Of a DNA stretch of 64,000 bases, positions 10,800 to 22,074 are shown piece by piece. The notes beneath the pieces were generated by a model. That model made no database searches and was not told the DNA's origin. It saw only the letters and a list, made by a program, of their open reading frames with translations. The stretch comes from Onchidella celtica (Eukaryota > Mollusca > Gastropoda > Systellommatophora > Onchidiidae). Both the position numbers and the translations under genes were made by a program. How positions within the stretch are numbered: position 1 is the first letter of the stretch; every line of letters begins with the position of its first letter. The stretch covers positions 32,623,961-32,687,960 of the forward strand of contig OZ007574.1 in the NCBI GenBank assembly GCA_963931925.1, in the 5' to 3' direction.

Positions 10800-13700
10800 C
10801 TACTACTATTTCCTGTTGCACCCACTGGTGCTTAGGGCAGCAACAAAGGATCTCCAGCCCTGTCTGTCCTGGGCCATCTTTGCGAGAGTTCCCCATGAGT
10901 GATTGAAGGATTTCATCTCTGCCTCGATTGTTCTCCGCCAGGTTGCCTTGGGTCTGCCTCGCTTGCGCCGTCCCTCCGGTGTCCACTGAAGTGCTGTTTT
11001 GGTTATAGAATTTGCTTCCTTTCGCAGCACGTGTCCAAGCCATCTCCATCGTCTCTTCGTGATGATGTTGGCTATTTCTTCTTGCTTGCATCGCCTTAGT
11101 AGTTCCTGATTAGAAATCTTGTTTGGCCAAAAGATGCGGAGAATCCTACGAAGACATGTGGTGTGGAAGGAAGACAACTTGGCGAGGTCACCTTCTGTCA
11201 TTCGCCAACACTCTGATCCATACAGGAGTGTGGATAGGACACAGCTTTGGTACAGTCTGATCTTGGTGTTGATGCCGTATTGTGTCGATTTCCAGATGTT
11301 GCTCATACTTTGAAAGACAGCCCTTGCATTTCCCAGCCTACTTTGGATGTCCTCCTTTGTGCCACCCTCTGGTCTGATAATGCTACCAAGGTATTTAAAT
11401 TTGTCCGTCGTGGTGAGGTTCTTGTCATCTACTTGCACTGGTGCTGGAGTGTCTACATTTAGGGTCATAATCTCTGTCTTCTTCTGGCTAATCCGAAGGC
11501 CTACTTTGCATCCAAAATTATGTAGACTCTGCGTCTTATCTTGCATGTGTTGGTGACTATGTGACAATAGCGCAAGGTCATCCACAAAGTCCAAATCCTC
11601 TAGGTTGTCGAAGAGTGTCCATCTGATGCCTCTTGGTGCATCCTCTGTAGTTTTCCGCATAATCCAGTCGATTACGAGGTTAAACAAAATTGTTGACACC
11701 ACACATCCTTGCCGTACACCAGTTTTCACTTCAAAGGATGCATCACTGTTTCCGACACTGCAACTGAAGTTCTTGTAAAAGCTTTTGATGAGTTCAACAA
11801 GCTTGCTGGGAATCCCATAGTGCCGAAGAATGCGCCATATACTCTCTCTGTGGATGCTGTCGAAGGCCTTTTCGAAGTCAACGAAGTTCACATAGAGCTG
11901 CCTTTGCCATTCTGAACACTGTTCTATGATGTTTCGGAGTGTGAAGATCTGGTCAACGCATCCTTTCCCCTTTCGGAATCCGGCCTGTTCCTTTCTCAGT
12001 GTCTTGTCCACAGCATCTGACATACGTTGCACAATGATCTTGGCAAGGATTTTGCTGGGTATAGAAAGGAGAGTGATACCACGCCAGTTGTTGCAATCGC
12101 TGAGTGCTCCTTTCTTGGGTATTTTCACTTTTCTGCCTTCATTCCAGCTCTTTGGTACTGCTTCTGCTTCCCAGATAGCTGTGAACAGTGGCTGAAGGAT
12201 GGTGGCTGACTGATCCGGATCTGCTTTGAACAGTTCTGCAGTCAAGTTGTCTTTTCCTGGGGCTTTGCTGTTTTTTAGGCTCTTTATTGCTGCCACTATC
12301 TCTTCTTTCTTTGGTGGATCTATGTTGATGTCAAGGTCTTCAGCAGCATCTTGTATTATTATTCTATCTTCAGGTGGTGGCCGGTTTAGTAATTCCTGAA
12401 AGTGCTCTGTCCAGCGTGTATCCTGTTCTCGTTCTGTAGTCAGTAGTTTCCCATTCTTGTCTTTGATTGGAACACTTGGTCTTCCACCGTACTTGCCACA
12501 AATGCGCTTAGTGATCTTGTGGAGCTTACCCTGTTCTCCTCTTGCTGCTGCCTCCTCCGCATCTGCCGCTAGCTGTTCCATGGCTTCTCGTTTATCTTTC
12601 TTTACTAGTCTCTTCACTTTCTTATTTAACTCTGTGTAGCTATGTTGGTACCTCTCTTTCAGCCTTTCCGATTTCACTTGTAGGAGTTTCTTTTTCATGA
12701 CTTTCCTCTCCTCGATCACATCCCATGTTCTTTGTTGGATCCACTCCTTGCTTTTCCCTTTCTCATTAAATCCAAGGCAGGCTACACTGCTCTCTGTGTA
12801 CACTGTAGTTACTCTTTTCCACTCTGAATCGATTCCTCTTTCTTTAGGGTTGTTCTTATCAGACTCTCGTAGAGCCTGGAATCGGTTCTTGACTTGTATG
12901 TTGAAGGCATTTCTAACACTTGCATCTCTCAGTTTCTGAATATTAAGGTGTCTTTGCTTTGATGTCTTGATTCCGGTCTTGTTCAGTTTAATTTTGATAA
13001 GTGCTGCCACTAGATGGTGGTCGCTGGCTACGTCAGCTCCTCTTTTCACTTTCACATCTAGAAGGGATCGTCTCCACATACCGTTGATCATCAAATGGTC
13101 TATTTGGTTCTTGTCTCTTCCATTTGGAGAATTCCATGTGAGTTTGTGAATTTCTCTGTGTGTGAAAAGGGTCCCTCCGATGACTAAGTTGTTCAAGGCA
13201 CAAAAATCCACAAGCCTTTCTCCATTGTCATTCCTTGTTCCAGTTCCATGTTTTCCCATTACTCTTTCATAATTTATATCATCTTTACCTACCTTAGCAT
13301 TGAGGTCTCCCATGACAATGATGAGATCATGCCGTGGCGTCATGTCCATTTCCCCCTGGAGTTGTTCATAAAAGTCGTCTTTGTCTGTGTTGTCGTTTTC
13401 GTTGGTTGGTGCATAACATTGGATGACAGTGATGTTTGTGTGTCGTCCTTTCATCCTCATCCTCATCAGTCTGCTATTGACTGGTTTCCACTCCAACAAG
13501 CATTTGTCCAGTCCTTTCTTTAGGATGATGGCTACTCCTTCATGATGTTGGTCATCCTCTCTTCCAGAGTAGAGAACGGTTTCTCCAGTGGATGTTTTGA
13601 TCCTTCCAGATCCAGTCCATCTGCTCTCACTTACACCCAGGATGTGTAGGTTGTAGCGCCTCATCTCTGATGTTACTTGTGCTAACTTACCCGATTCATA

Positions 13701-14118
13701 CATTGTTCTAACATTCCAGTATCCAATCCTGGTCTTGGTTTTGGCGGTGTTCAGTTCCTCCTTCATCCTGCTAGCAGTTTCCTTTCGGCTTTCACTACTT
13801 GCATTCATACGAGTCGCGAGGTACTCAGAAGGTCCATCACATCCAGAATGTTGGTTTTTCCATGTTGCTGTTTCCGTAACGATTTTTGTTTCTCCAAGTA
13901 AGGTCACCCCAACAAGGATTTCAGGGTAGGGTTGTTAGCCCTACGCCCAACCCCCGAACCTGGAGGGCCGGTCTGTTCAATCTTGTCTGGTCCTTCCCCC
14001 ATGACCTGTCCAGCTTGCTTAAAGCTATCAGGGGCACGAGGCCTCCGCTGGCTTAGCTCCTGGGATCACTGGGACACGCAAGCCACTCCTCCACGTCAAG
14101 GCATGAACAATTGGAGCA
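10800..14118 (-). mobile_element. Full-length RTE-like non-LTR retrotransposon (LINE-2 of this window)
   Basis: The 3319-bp element, read on the minus strand, is flanked by a perfect 14-bp direct repeat, GACTGCGTTGTCTA, at 10786-10799 and 14119-14132. The sense-strand 3' end finishes in TAG repeats (about four units) without poly(A). The 5' leader of about 210 bp includes a stem-loop made of GTAGGG and CCCTAC (13926-13944) just upstream of the ORF. Structure, leader length and trinucleotide 3' end parallel the LINE at 4089-7325, but the two proteins differ widely, so these are different families. The insertion lies upstream of, and in the same orientation as, the thioesterase-like exons. Confidence 0.9.
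10806..13907 (-). CDS. Endonuclease-reverse transcriptase of RTE-like LINE, FVDD variant
   Basis: A continuous frame of 1033 codons begins at a GTG (13907); the first ATG is codon 34 (13808). The endonuclease contains GYWNVRTMYESGKLAQ, GVSESRW, CYAPTNEND, VMGDLNAKVG, NQIDHL and SDHH. RT motifs include NWRGITLLSIPSK, KEQAGFRKGKGCVDQIFTLR, DFEKAFDSIHRESIW and GVRQGCVVSTILF. The catalytic box reads FVDD (774-777) where the other LINE has FADD; both Asp residues are kept. The tail has RRWRWLGHVLRKEANSIT and RKRGRPKATWRR. The stop lies only a few bases before the TAG-repeat 3' end. No disabling change is seen, and the perfect target duplication suggests a young copy. Confidence 0.92.
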   Translation of the reverse strand: MTLLGETKIVTETATWKNQHSGCDGPSEYLATRMNASSESRKETASRMKEELNTAKTKTRIGYWNVRTMYESGKLAQVTSEMRRYNLHILGVSESRWTGSGRIKTSTGETVLYSGREDDQHHEGVAIILKKGLDKCLLEWKPVNSRLMRMRMKGRHTNITVIQCYAPTNENDNTDKDDFYEQLQGEMDMTPRHDLIIVMGDLNAKVGKDDINYERVMGKHGTGTRNDNGERLVDFCALNNLVIGGTLFTHREIHKLTWNSPNGRDKNQIDHLMINGMWRRSLLDVKVKRGADVASDHHLVAALIKIKLNKTGIKTSKQRHLNIQKLRDASVRNAFNIQVKNRFQALRESDKNNPKERGIDSEWKRVTTVYTESSVACLGFNEKGKSKEWIQQRTWDVIEERKVMKKKLLQVKSERLKERYQHSYTELNKKVKRLVKKDKREAMEQLAADAEEAAARGEQGKLHKITKRICGKYGGRPSVPIKDKNGKLLTTEREQDTRWTEHFQELLNRPPPEDRIIIQDAAEDLDINIDPPKKEEIVAAIKSLKNSKAPGKDNLTAELFKADPDQSATILQPLFTAIWEAEAVPKSWNEGRKVKIPKKGALSDCNNWRGITLLSIPSKILAKIIVQRMSDAVDKTLRKEQAGFRKGKGCVDQIFTLRNIIEQCSEWQRQLYVNFVDFEKAFDSIHRESIWRILRHYGIPSKLVELIKSFYKNFSCSVGNSDASFEVKTGVRQGCVVSTILFNLVIDWIMRKTTEDAPRGIRWTLFDNLEDLDFVDDLALLSHSHQHMQDKTQSLHNFGCKVGLRISQKKTEIMTLNVDTPAPVQVDDKNLTTTDKFKYLGSIIRPEGGTKEDIQSRLGNARAVFQSMSNIWKSTQYGINTKIRLYQSCVLSTLLYGSECWRMTEGDLAKLSSFHTTCLRRILRIFWPNKISNQELLRRCKQEEIANIITKRRWRWLGHVLRKEANSITKTALQWTPEGRRKRGRPKATWRRTIEAEMKSFNHSWGTLAKMAQDRQGWRSFVAALSTSGCNRK

Positions 14119-14361
14119 GACTGCGTTGTCTATTAGACATTATTCCTACTGAATGGTAATCTCTGACCTCCCCTGCTCTTTTTTCTTTTTTCCATCACCA
14201 TTCTGTTATTTCAAGATTCTCTTTACTCGATTCCTGCTGATGTCGAGATATTAAAAAAGTACTCACTGTACTATGCCCTGCAGGAATGTCTTTTGATTTG
14301 GTAATGTCCTCTTTGTTTGGAAAGAGTTCCCTAAGTCCCAATTGCTTTGAGCTCTCAACCT

Positions 14362-16143
14362 TCATCCTGCGGGAGGCCACTATATTGGCCTTCTCGCGCA
14401 ACACATGAGACACGCGAGCAGAATATTGTGGCCTACATACTGCAAACCGGATCCTGCGGGAGGCCAATATATTGTACAGCAACGATGCTCCTCGTGTTTT
14501 GTTTATTCACTTACCGTGACTACAAGTGTATCCTTTTATCACGTTTTTTTTTTCGACACTATTTTCGCGTGTTTGTCTATCCTGTCATCCCTGCTACGTC
14601 TCACAAAATGGTATCGTCCGATTACATTTATTACAATGCAACTATTCGTAACTATTCATCATACTCATGTAACAGTACTGATGGTCTGAAGTTCAAACTG
14701 GGGAAAATCTTGGGGAAACTTTTACTTTGATACTGGTTGTCGTCTACATGTGAAATGAGAAGAAAGGGGCCATCTGCATATTTGAGAAACCGTTCTATGT
14801 CTGTAACAATGAATTCCAATGTAATACTACAGCATGCTGCATAAGGGCGTCTGTCGGTAGGTTTTTCATCAGGGAAAACTGGGAGAAAATGACCGACTTT
14901 GTTGTTGGACACTGTCTTTATTTGATGTGGTAATTAGAGAGATAATGTGTTGTTTTGATTAAACCGCCTTTTTTCAGTACATGTATGTACTCTACGAGTT
15001 GGAAATCAGATCTCTTGGTAAGAACTAACATCATAGTCGTGGAGGTGGGAGAAGGCAATGCCATGATACATGTGGTTAGTAAATTAAGCACCTGGCTTAA
15101 AAAATAATTTGTTCACCTGAATGGCCTGACTTAGGGACAAAACAAAAGCGCACAGGTCTTGAGAAAAGGATAAAACGTATGTTAAAGGGCATATAATTGC
15201 AGAAAATTCTTGATTATTGTTCTGTTTAACAATAGAACTTACTGCATATGTGTGTGCGCCTGAAGAAAGGTCCCAGTTGTCAGTACAGCTGCTTTTGAGC
15301 TAGGGCATGAAAAGGTCGAAAAAGTCGTGCCTAGTCGGAAATGTACTTCTAGCAGAAAACACAAGTTTAACCATTTCTAAATAGCATATGAAAAGGATTT
15401 TGGAATATTTTATGTTCAAATATTTTTTTATTAATTATTTGTACAACATGTGACTCTGCAGGAAGTAATATTGGAGTGATTGTTGCTAGGGACTAATTAC
15501 AAAGCTGTTATAGAGATAATACTGAGTAGTGTTCACTGCTCATCTATAGTTCACCGTGTAACATGCCACGATCCCCTAAAAACAGCCAAGTCGGAAGTTT
15601 TTTGGATCTTGTTAGGAGAGCACAGTATTTTACATACAAAGCTAGAGCTGAGCAGTGAACACAACTCAGTAGTTTCCCTATTTGCCCTTGTAATAAAACT
15701 ACGCTTCCCCAACAATATCCAAAAAGTCTGTCATGGGAGAGAGCTGTTAAAGCTGTTTTTCTCAAAAGTTTGTTTTTGCCCCCTGTCTTACAAAATGTGT
15801 CAAATCTTCAAAACTACTTCAGATATCAGAAAAATTTTAAAAGCAGCGTGTTCAGCATTGAATTTTCTAGAAGAATATGCCCTTATCTCAAAATCCAAAA
15901 TTTGAGACAACTGGGACCTTTCTCCAGGCACACACACATATTATCACAAGTACTTTATCCAAATATCACAGGGGTACACTTACGATTTATTCACCAGTAT
16001 TGTTGTTATTGCTTGCTCCTAAAGTAAACACGATACACGTGTTAAAAAGGACCTGATTGACCCGACCGCTGAGGTTATCGGCAACGCGCGAACGATCGGC
16101 TGAGTGGCCGCTGGCTATCCCCGCACAGGGCGTTACATGGCAC
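14362..16143 (+). repeat. Segmental direct repeat, copy A
   Basis: This stretch aligns, with divergence, to 16664-18417. Shared landmarks are a start with CGGGAGGCCA..TATATTGGCC, the stretch around TATCCTGTCATCCCTGCTA, the 'aaactgggagaaaatgaccga' stretch near 14880 and an end at CAGGGCGTTACATGG. No protein is evident in either copy. Copy A carries its own inverted-repeat insertion (15249-15938) that is absent from copy B. It is either an old segmental duplication or two copies of an unrecognised long repeat. Confidence 0.75.
15249..15938. mobile_element. Inverted-repeat element inserted in copy A of the duplication (TA duplication)
   Basis: Ends TGTGTGTGCGCCTGAAGAAA and, in reverse complement, TGTGTGTGTGCCTGGAGAAA form an inverted repeat of about 33 bp with few mismatches, flanked by TA on both sides (15247-15248, 15939-15940). 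The paralogous copy B runs straight from ..AACTTGTTAC to ATCACAAGTACTTTATCC without it, so it is a true insertion. The TA flank suggests the Tc1/mariner superfamily. No transposase is recognisable. Part of its interior (15605-15690) resembles 62945-63030. Confidence 0.75.
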
Positions 16144-16453
16144 CAGCACTTTTTCAGTGTCATGGCTCCAGGCTCCGACACTAGAACTTGTCTCCATAAC
16201 TTCTTCATTGGAGCCTACATCGAGTAAATATATTTAAAATAACTTTAATGTAATGTTTCCACGCACTATAAATTTGGCCATGGTAATAACAAGGAAACTA
16301 CGGAGCCGCTGCAGTGTATGCATTAGTACTGGTACCACATTCTGGTGTCGGAGTCGCAAGATCACTACCTAAGGAGTCGACACTGTTGTCGGAACCGTGC
16401 CCAGTACTGGTATAAAATTTGAATGTTAATCCTCGTACTGCAGAAGGCCAGGA

Positions 16454-16662
16454 AGGACTTCCGAATGCGTTCCATAGCCCGATTGAAAACAATACATAAC
16501 TACCCCGGCGGCTTTCCCTGATATGTCAATCTGACTACTGCCCAGACGAACACCGGCCTACGGCCTCGATGATACAAACTGACTAGACCCTCACGTCGTT
16601 ACATATTAATCTGACAATGCCTATGCACTTGTCGAGAGCTATGGAACGCATTCGGAAGTCCT
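16454..16662. repeat. 24-bp perfect inverted repeat bracketing a 209-bp segment
   Basis: AGGACTTCCGAATGCGTTCC followed by ATAG at 16454-16477 is matched exactly, in reverse complement, at 16639-16662. The right arm abuts the start of duplication copy B. It may be a small inverted-repeat transposon lying at the duplication junction, but no clear target duplication was found. Confidence 0.6.
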
Positions 16663-16663
16663 C

Positions 16664-18417
16664 CCGAAAGCCAATATATTGGCCTCCTTCACACAATATG
16701 GGAGGCACATGAAGCCACCATTTTGGCCTGTGGAAGTCCTGCAGGAGGCCATTTTTGTACACATAGCAACGCAGTGTCTCCTGTTTGTTTACTTGATGTC
16801 TCCCACTGATCTTTTTTTTTTATGTTGTTTTTTTGGTGCTAATTTCACTTGTTTATCTATCCTGCCACCCCTACTATTATATATAACAAAATGGTATCAT
16901 CCGATTACGCCGATTACAATGATATGCGGTAACTATTCATCATATCATGTCAGAGTGCTGACAGTCAAAGTTCGAACTGGGGGAAAATCTAGGGGAAACT
17001 TTTGACTTTGATGCTGGTTGTCCTTTAACCATTAACTTCCCACAGCCCTACCAGGAAAACTTCCATATTATCCCGGTGTAAGGGGAATAACTTTAAATTA
17101 TTTGTTACCTCACCTCACAAAAACAAGTGCAACTTGATTATTTATGGCCCAAAAAATCCAGAAAAATGTCCATTGTATAGAGAAATGGATTTCCTTTCAT
17201 TTGATATATGATTTGTCAACGTGTATGATGTTTTTGCTCGTGAAAAAAAATTAAACGAGCAAAAAAGTATACAAAAGTCATAAATTTCGTTCACGTTTCT
17301 TCCTTCAATTTGTGCATAAAGTTGTTTAATTCAGTTGGGCATGAAACTGCAAAACACAGTTCACTTTCGTCCAAATCGCCGTCTTCTTCATCAAATGAAG
17401 ACGATTGTTGACTTGGATGAGACTGAGTGAGTCAAACTTTGAAGAAAATGAAACGCCATAACTTCCAAAACTCGTAACTCGCTTAGTCTTGCTCGTATTT
17501 CGGTTCTGTAAACAGGAAAAGGAAGTCCAACTTTTTAAGATTCCAATACTGTGACTCCGTGCACGGAAGAATAACACAATTATAAGCGCTAAAACTACAA
17601 CTCCGCACAACCATAGTGTTAGCGGGCTATGGCCGGCGATACGGGACAAAATGGTTGCGGGCGATGGCGGGGGATACGGGAAGTTAGTGGTTAATGAAAT
17701 GATAAGAAAGGGGTCATCTGCTTGATAAGCCGCTCTATGTGTAATTCGATGTAATAATACTCGGAGGAATGCTGCATAAGGCCAATAAGGGTGTCTGGAC
17801 CAGCACATTTTTCATCTGGGAAAACTGGGAGAAAATGACCGATTTTGTTGTTGGTCGTTGTCTTTATTTGCTGTGGTAATTAGAAATATGTTGTGTTGCT
17901 TTGATTAAACTGCTTTTCAGTACATGTATGTACTCTACAAGCTGGAAATCAAATCTCTTGCTAAAGGTGTGCTAAGGAAACTAACATTATGGAAGTTGAA
18001 CCTTTAGATAGTGGGGGAGGGAGAAGGCATTGTCATGATACATAGTTAGTAGTAGTACATTAAGTGCCTGGCTCCAAAAATAATTTGTTCACCTCAATGG
18101 CCTAACATAGGGACAAAAAAGCATAGATCTCTTGGGAAAAGGTTAAAACCTGTTAAACTGCATGTAAATGCACACAATTCTTGATTACGGGCCGTCTATT
18201 TAACATCAGAACTTGTTACATCTCATCACAAGTACTTTATCCAAATATCGTAGCGGTTACTTAGGCTACAATTTATCCACCATTATTGTTGTTACTGCGT
18301 CCTAAAGTAAACAAATACATGTGTTCAAAAAGACCTGACTGACCCGACTGCCAAGGTTTTCGGCAACATGTGAATGATCGGCTGACTGGCCACTGACTTA
18401 CACAGGGCGTTACATGG
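16664..18417 (+). repeat. Segmental direct repeat, copy B
   Basis: Diverged second copy of 14362-16143, starting with CCCGAAAGCCAATATATTGG and ending in CAGGGCGTTACATGG. It lacks the insertion at 15249-15938 but contains a different one at 17029-17690, which is missing from copy A. No coding function recognised. Confidence 0.75.
17029..17690. mobile_element. piggyBac-like non-autonomous element (TTAA duplication) in copy B
   Basis: The 662-bp segment starts CCATTAACTTCCC and ends, in reverse complement, CCACTAACTTCCC. TTAA flanks both ends (17025-17028 and 17691-17694), the duplication typical of piggyBac transposons, whose ends start with CC. Duplication copy A has no such insert at the matching position. 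No transposase frame is seen, so movement would need an enzyme supplied in trans. Confidence 0.7.
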
Positions 18418-18607
18418 ACAAGTTCAGTCAATGCGGAATGAGGGTTATGAATTTCTCAAGCAATCCATGACCATTCTTAATAGGCTAAATATTTTCCTAA
18501 ATTAATCCGACCAGACGCTCTGTCATTGACAACAATTCCATCATAGATATTGGTATAGGCAACAATACTATTGTCAATAGGACTATAAATATAAAATTTA
18601 TTAAATT

Positions 18608-18708
18608 ATAGAGTCTAGATCTAGAGATCTAGATCTAGATCTAGTCAGATCTATATTATTTTAAGTAAGATCTAGATCTAGTCTAGATCTAAATCTAGAT
18701 CTAGGCCT
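18608..18708. repeat. AGATCT-rich palindromic simple repeat
   Basis: Imperfect tandem copies of the self-complementary hexamer TAGATC fill about 100 bp in two blocks separated by 'atattattttaagtaa'. The same motif occurs in short form at 20701-20716 (a 16-bp perfect palindrome, GTAGATCTAGATCTAC) and near 35927. Confidence 0.8.
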
Positions 18709-18719
18709 ATGCCAAGTAA

Positions 18720-21690
18720 ATTGCCAATGGTTAGTTGCTTCTCATGTTTGAATATAATATATGGCGCCTCGACAAGCAAAATGAAATACTGGTCTCTGCA
18801 TTCCTCATTCACATGTTACAATTACTTTATGCACCGCATGAATCAAGCCCAGAGACAATATTAATTATCTCACTTGCCTCAGCAAATGGTTTATTCTGCT
18901 GCGAAACATTCTGTTCTGCGGTTTGGTGTACAGGGCTATTAATTTCCTGAACTTCAATTCCGAAGAGTGGATTCATTTCAGAATAACCCAATATGCCAGA
19001 TGGCAATAGACGACAGTGTTTGTACATGACATGTAAAATTCGCTGTGGTTAACACCATAATTAATATATCAGAAATTGTATATTATAATGTACGAGTAAC
19101 AGCAGTAGTCGATAGTAAACCTTTAAACATGGGACCTGAAGATAAGTTTTAGTATGAGCTACTAATTTCAAAATCATGCCTCGATCTCTATGCCTGTTTA
19201 ATATGAAGGAATGTTCTAGTTTTTTACTAAATTGTTGAAGTTCTGAGATGTGAACTTTATATTCCTGTTGTTAGGAGATAAAATGAAACAAAACTTTGCT
19301 ATTTATATAATATCAAATCTGTACCTGGCCTAAATGAAAATAAGCTTGAAGCACTGTTTCTGCAATACGAAATGATTGTACACCGTAGGTTTATGACCAA
19401 TCAAGGTGTTGGAATTTGGGTGAATTTGCAACATGCATGTTTCCCTCTTTATGTACAATGTAATTGTCCGCGATTATTTCATGAAACCAAATAGCCTACA
19501 TCCCCTCTGTGTGCATTTACTGTAGTTTTGTTCAAATTCAAGATACATTCACACACACAAATGTACGCATACTCTCACACCTGTCCTCACCCTCTTCCCC
19601 ACAAACACACACTACAGCAATAAGGTTCTCTTTCATGCGACTATTTTCACAGTTAGTATAATCATTGCTGCAAATTTATGGGAGACATGCCGTTTTCATA
19701 ATGTCATAGACTGTTGATAAAACCACCATGAATAGAATATGTTTTTGGATCTATGTGTACATCAACAACAACATTAAAAGAGGGATTGAAGATTGGGACT
19801 AAACACCAAGTATGTTCAAATTAAATGTTTCACTTGACAGTATACACACTATTGATATGCATTCTATCTCTCTTGATTAATTAATACCGCATAATCATTT
19901 TTCATTTAATGTAATGTTGTCATTGGTGTTTCCTTTCACGTGTAACTGTCTGTTGAAATTCCCTTGAAAAAAAAAAGAAGAAGAAGAAGCCATCAGCTGT
20001 GGAAAGGCGCAAAGAAAATCAGAGCGAGCTGCTGAAAAAAAAGGGGGCGCACAATTGAAAATGGAGTCCGGGACTTATTTCATACAGGTCTTTTTTTTTT
20101 TTAAATCTGGATATATCCTTATTAGACTTGCCTGGATTATTGTTATAATGTTACACAGAATGATTAAATGGTCAAAATAAATCCGAGCAATAACAAGCTA
20201 TTTCTCTGATCGCTTACAAATGTATATTCAGATTTTACAATTCGAATTCAGGACTGATCCTTTATATTTGTATGGCTCAATATGTTTCCCTAGCTAGTAG
20301 ACAAATTCATACTTTTTAAGCGTTGAATGCTGTCCGATCTATGTGACGGTAACATTTCTTTGATTTTTTTAAATTATACTCATTATAGAATACAAAATTT
20401 AAGCGTCCTATATAAATAGCTATTGCAAGCTCCGGCTCTTCAATGTGCTGCCCTCAAAAACAGGAGCTAAACAGACATGGAATTTGACTAAGCTTCACAT
20501 AGTTGTCCTGGCAAGATTTTACATGATACGTAAACATTGAAACAAAACTCTTGGGCCCTAGTTTCTCGTGAAGCTTTTGAGAGGGGGAACGCAAAGTTTA
20601 TCAGAATCAAGATTTCGGATGTTCACTGCTAACATGTTTAATCGGAACTCCAGAAACATTCTTGGGGAAGGGTTTGAGGTGAGTTTATATTTTTTCTATG
20701 TAGATCTAGATCTACTTTTTTTTCTAATGCCCTTGCTTGTATGGACGCTTGTATGTGCGCGGCTACGCCGGGTGAAGATCTCGTTTCTCGAGCCACCCTA
20801 GGCCTAGGGCTTTTAGCTCTGTTCTTGACTGATTTCTTCAGGTTGTTGCCCCAGTTGACTGGTCTTCGCAGTTTTTTTTTGTTTTTTTTGTCGATGAGAG
20901 ACGCCCACAAGAGTTTTGGAAGCATTTGTTGCTATTGTCTTATTTTTTCTTCCGTGCTTATCATAGATCTCTAGGTGTTTTAGGGAAGGGTTCAAGGGGA
21001 GGAGAGGGTCATTTCCCCCACCACCAATGGGAAGCCGGAAGCAAATTGGCCCAGGCGGGGAGTAAATTTATACAGTGTAATATTACTATTACCACCAGGA
21101 AAATAATAATTTATTTGAATAATGTTAGATGTTTCCCCTTAAATGGTATGGTGAAACAAGCAAAATATCTCTTTTTTTTTTTCTACAATGTTTTCAGTGT
21201 TGAACACGTATGCTGCACATGCAACGCCACTCTTAAAATTCTTATAGCGTATTAGTATTAGTAGTATTACTGGTTTTTCGTATCAGTGCTGATTAGTGAC
21301 AGTGTAATGGGAACTGCAGTGAGTTTGAATGGATTTGGTCACTGTTTGACCATGAGCGCTGTTTTGTTTTTATGTCACCCTGTGTATTACAGACATTTAT
21401 ATATGGGGATATCTGCAGCTGTCAAAGGGGAAAAAATGGAGGTGTGAATCAGGGAGGGGGTGGTGTGATCGATTTTAACTTTTGTACTGAAAAATGAATA
21501 AGATAATTATGTAATGTTATTGTAGGAAATTCTTAATTCTTAATAGGGGCCAATCCATGTTGTATAACTGGGGGGGGGGGGGGGGGAGCAGTTCTGATAA
21601 ATAATTAATAAAACAGGTTTTATTGGTTTACTTTTCAATAAAGTTTTCAAATTGTAATTTTATAATCACAATGAAAATGGAATGAGTTTT
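18720..21690. other. No gene recognised; AT-rich non-coding stretch
   Basis: Short open frames only. The most CpG-rich part is around 20740-20830, which could hold a promoter or first exon, but no convincing coding segment, donor or homology is visible. Poly-T, poly-A/AAG and a poly-G run (near 21571) are present. Confidence 0.4.
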
Positions 21691-21835
21691 ACAACAAGGG
21701 CCAGCAACCTTTTTGCCTGTGCAGGCCTGATTGCAATACATGAGTGGATGTTGGGCCAGATAAATGCCACTAAAAAAAAAACAAACAAACTTAAAAGCAT
21801 TTACATACATCTCATTATATTTTGCCATATAAATC

Positions 21836-21972
21836 TAAATGGCTACAGAGTCTTTGCTTTAAATTGAAATGGATTCGTTTAATAACAGCAATGAAAATAA
21901 ACAGTCTTCAAAGGGTTCTATAACGAAAGAGAAATACGAACAAGTACATACATAAGAAATGGTGATCCTCTA
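21836..21972 (-). repeat. 3' LTR of the outer LTR element
   Basis: On the minus strand it runs TAGAGGATCACC to CATTTA. It is preceded by the G-rich polypurine tract (21973-21997) and differs from the 5' LTR at three positions. It keeps the 14-nt segment (21891-21904) complementary to the presumed primer site. Confidence 0.9.
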
Positions 21973-22074
21973 TGCCCCCCCCCCCAAGTCTTTGAGAGGT
22001 ATAAATTTCAAAGACTGAAAATGAACGATCACGCATAATCACATAAATTATTTTAGGCATAAGAAGAATTTTGA

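Noticed and set aside
10806-13929. Many plus-strand frames of 60-90 codons across this span
   Set aside because: Shadows of the intact minus-strand LINE ORF.
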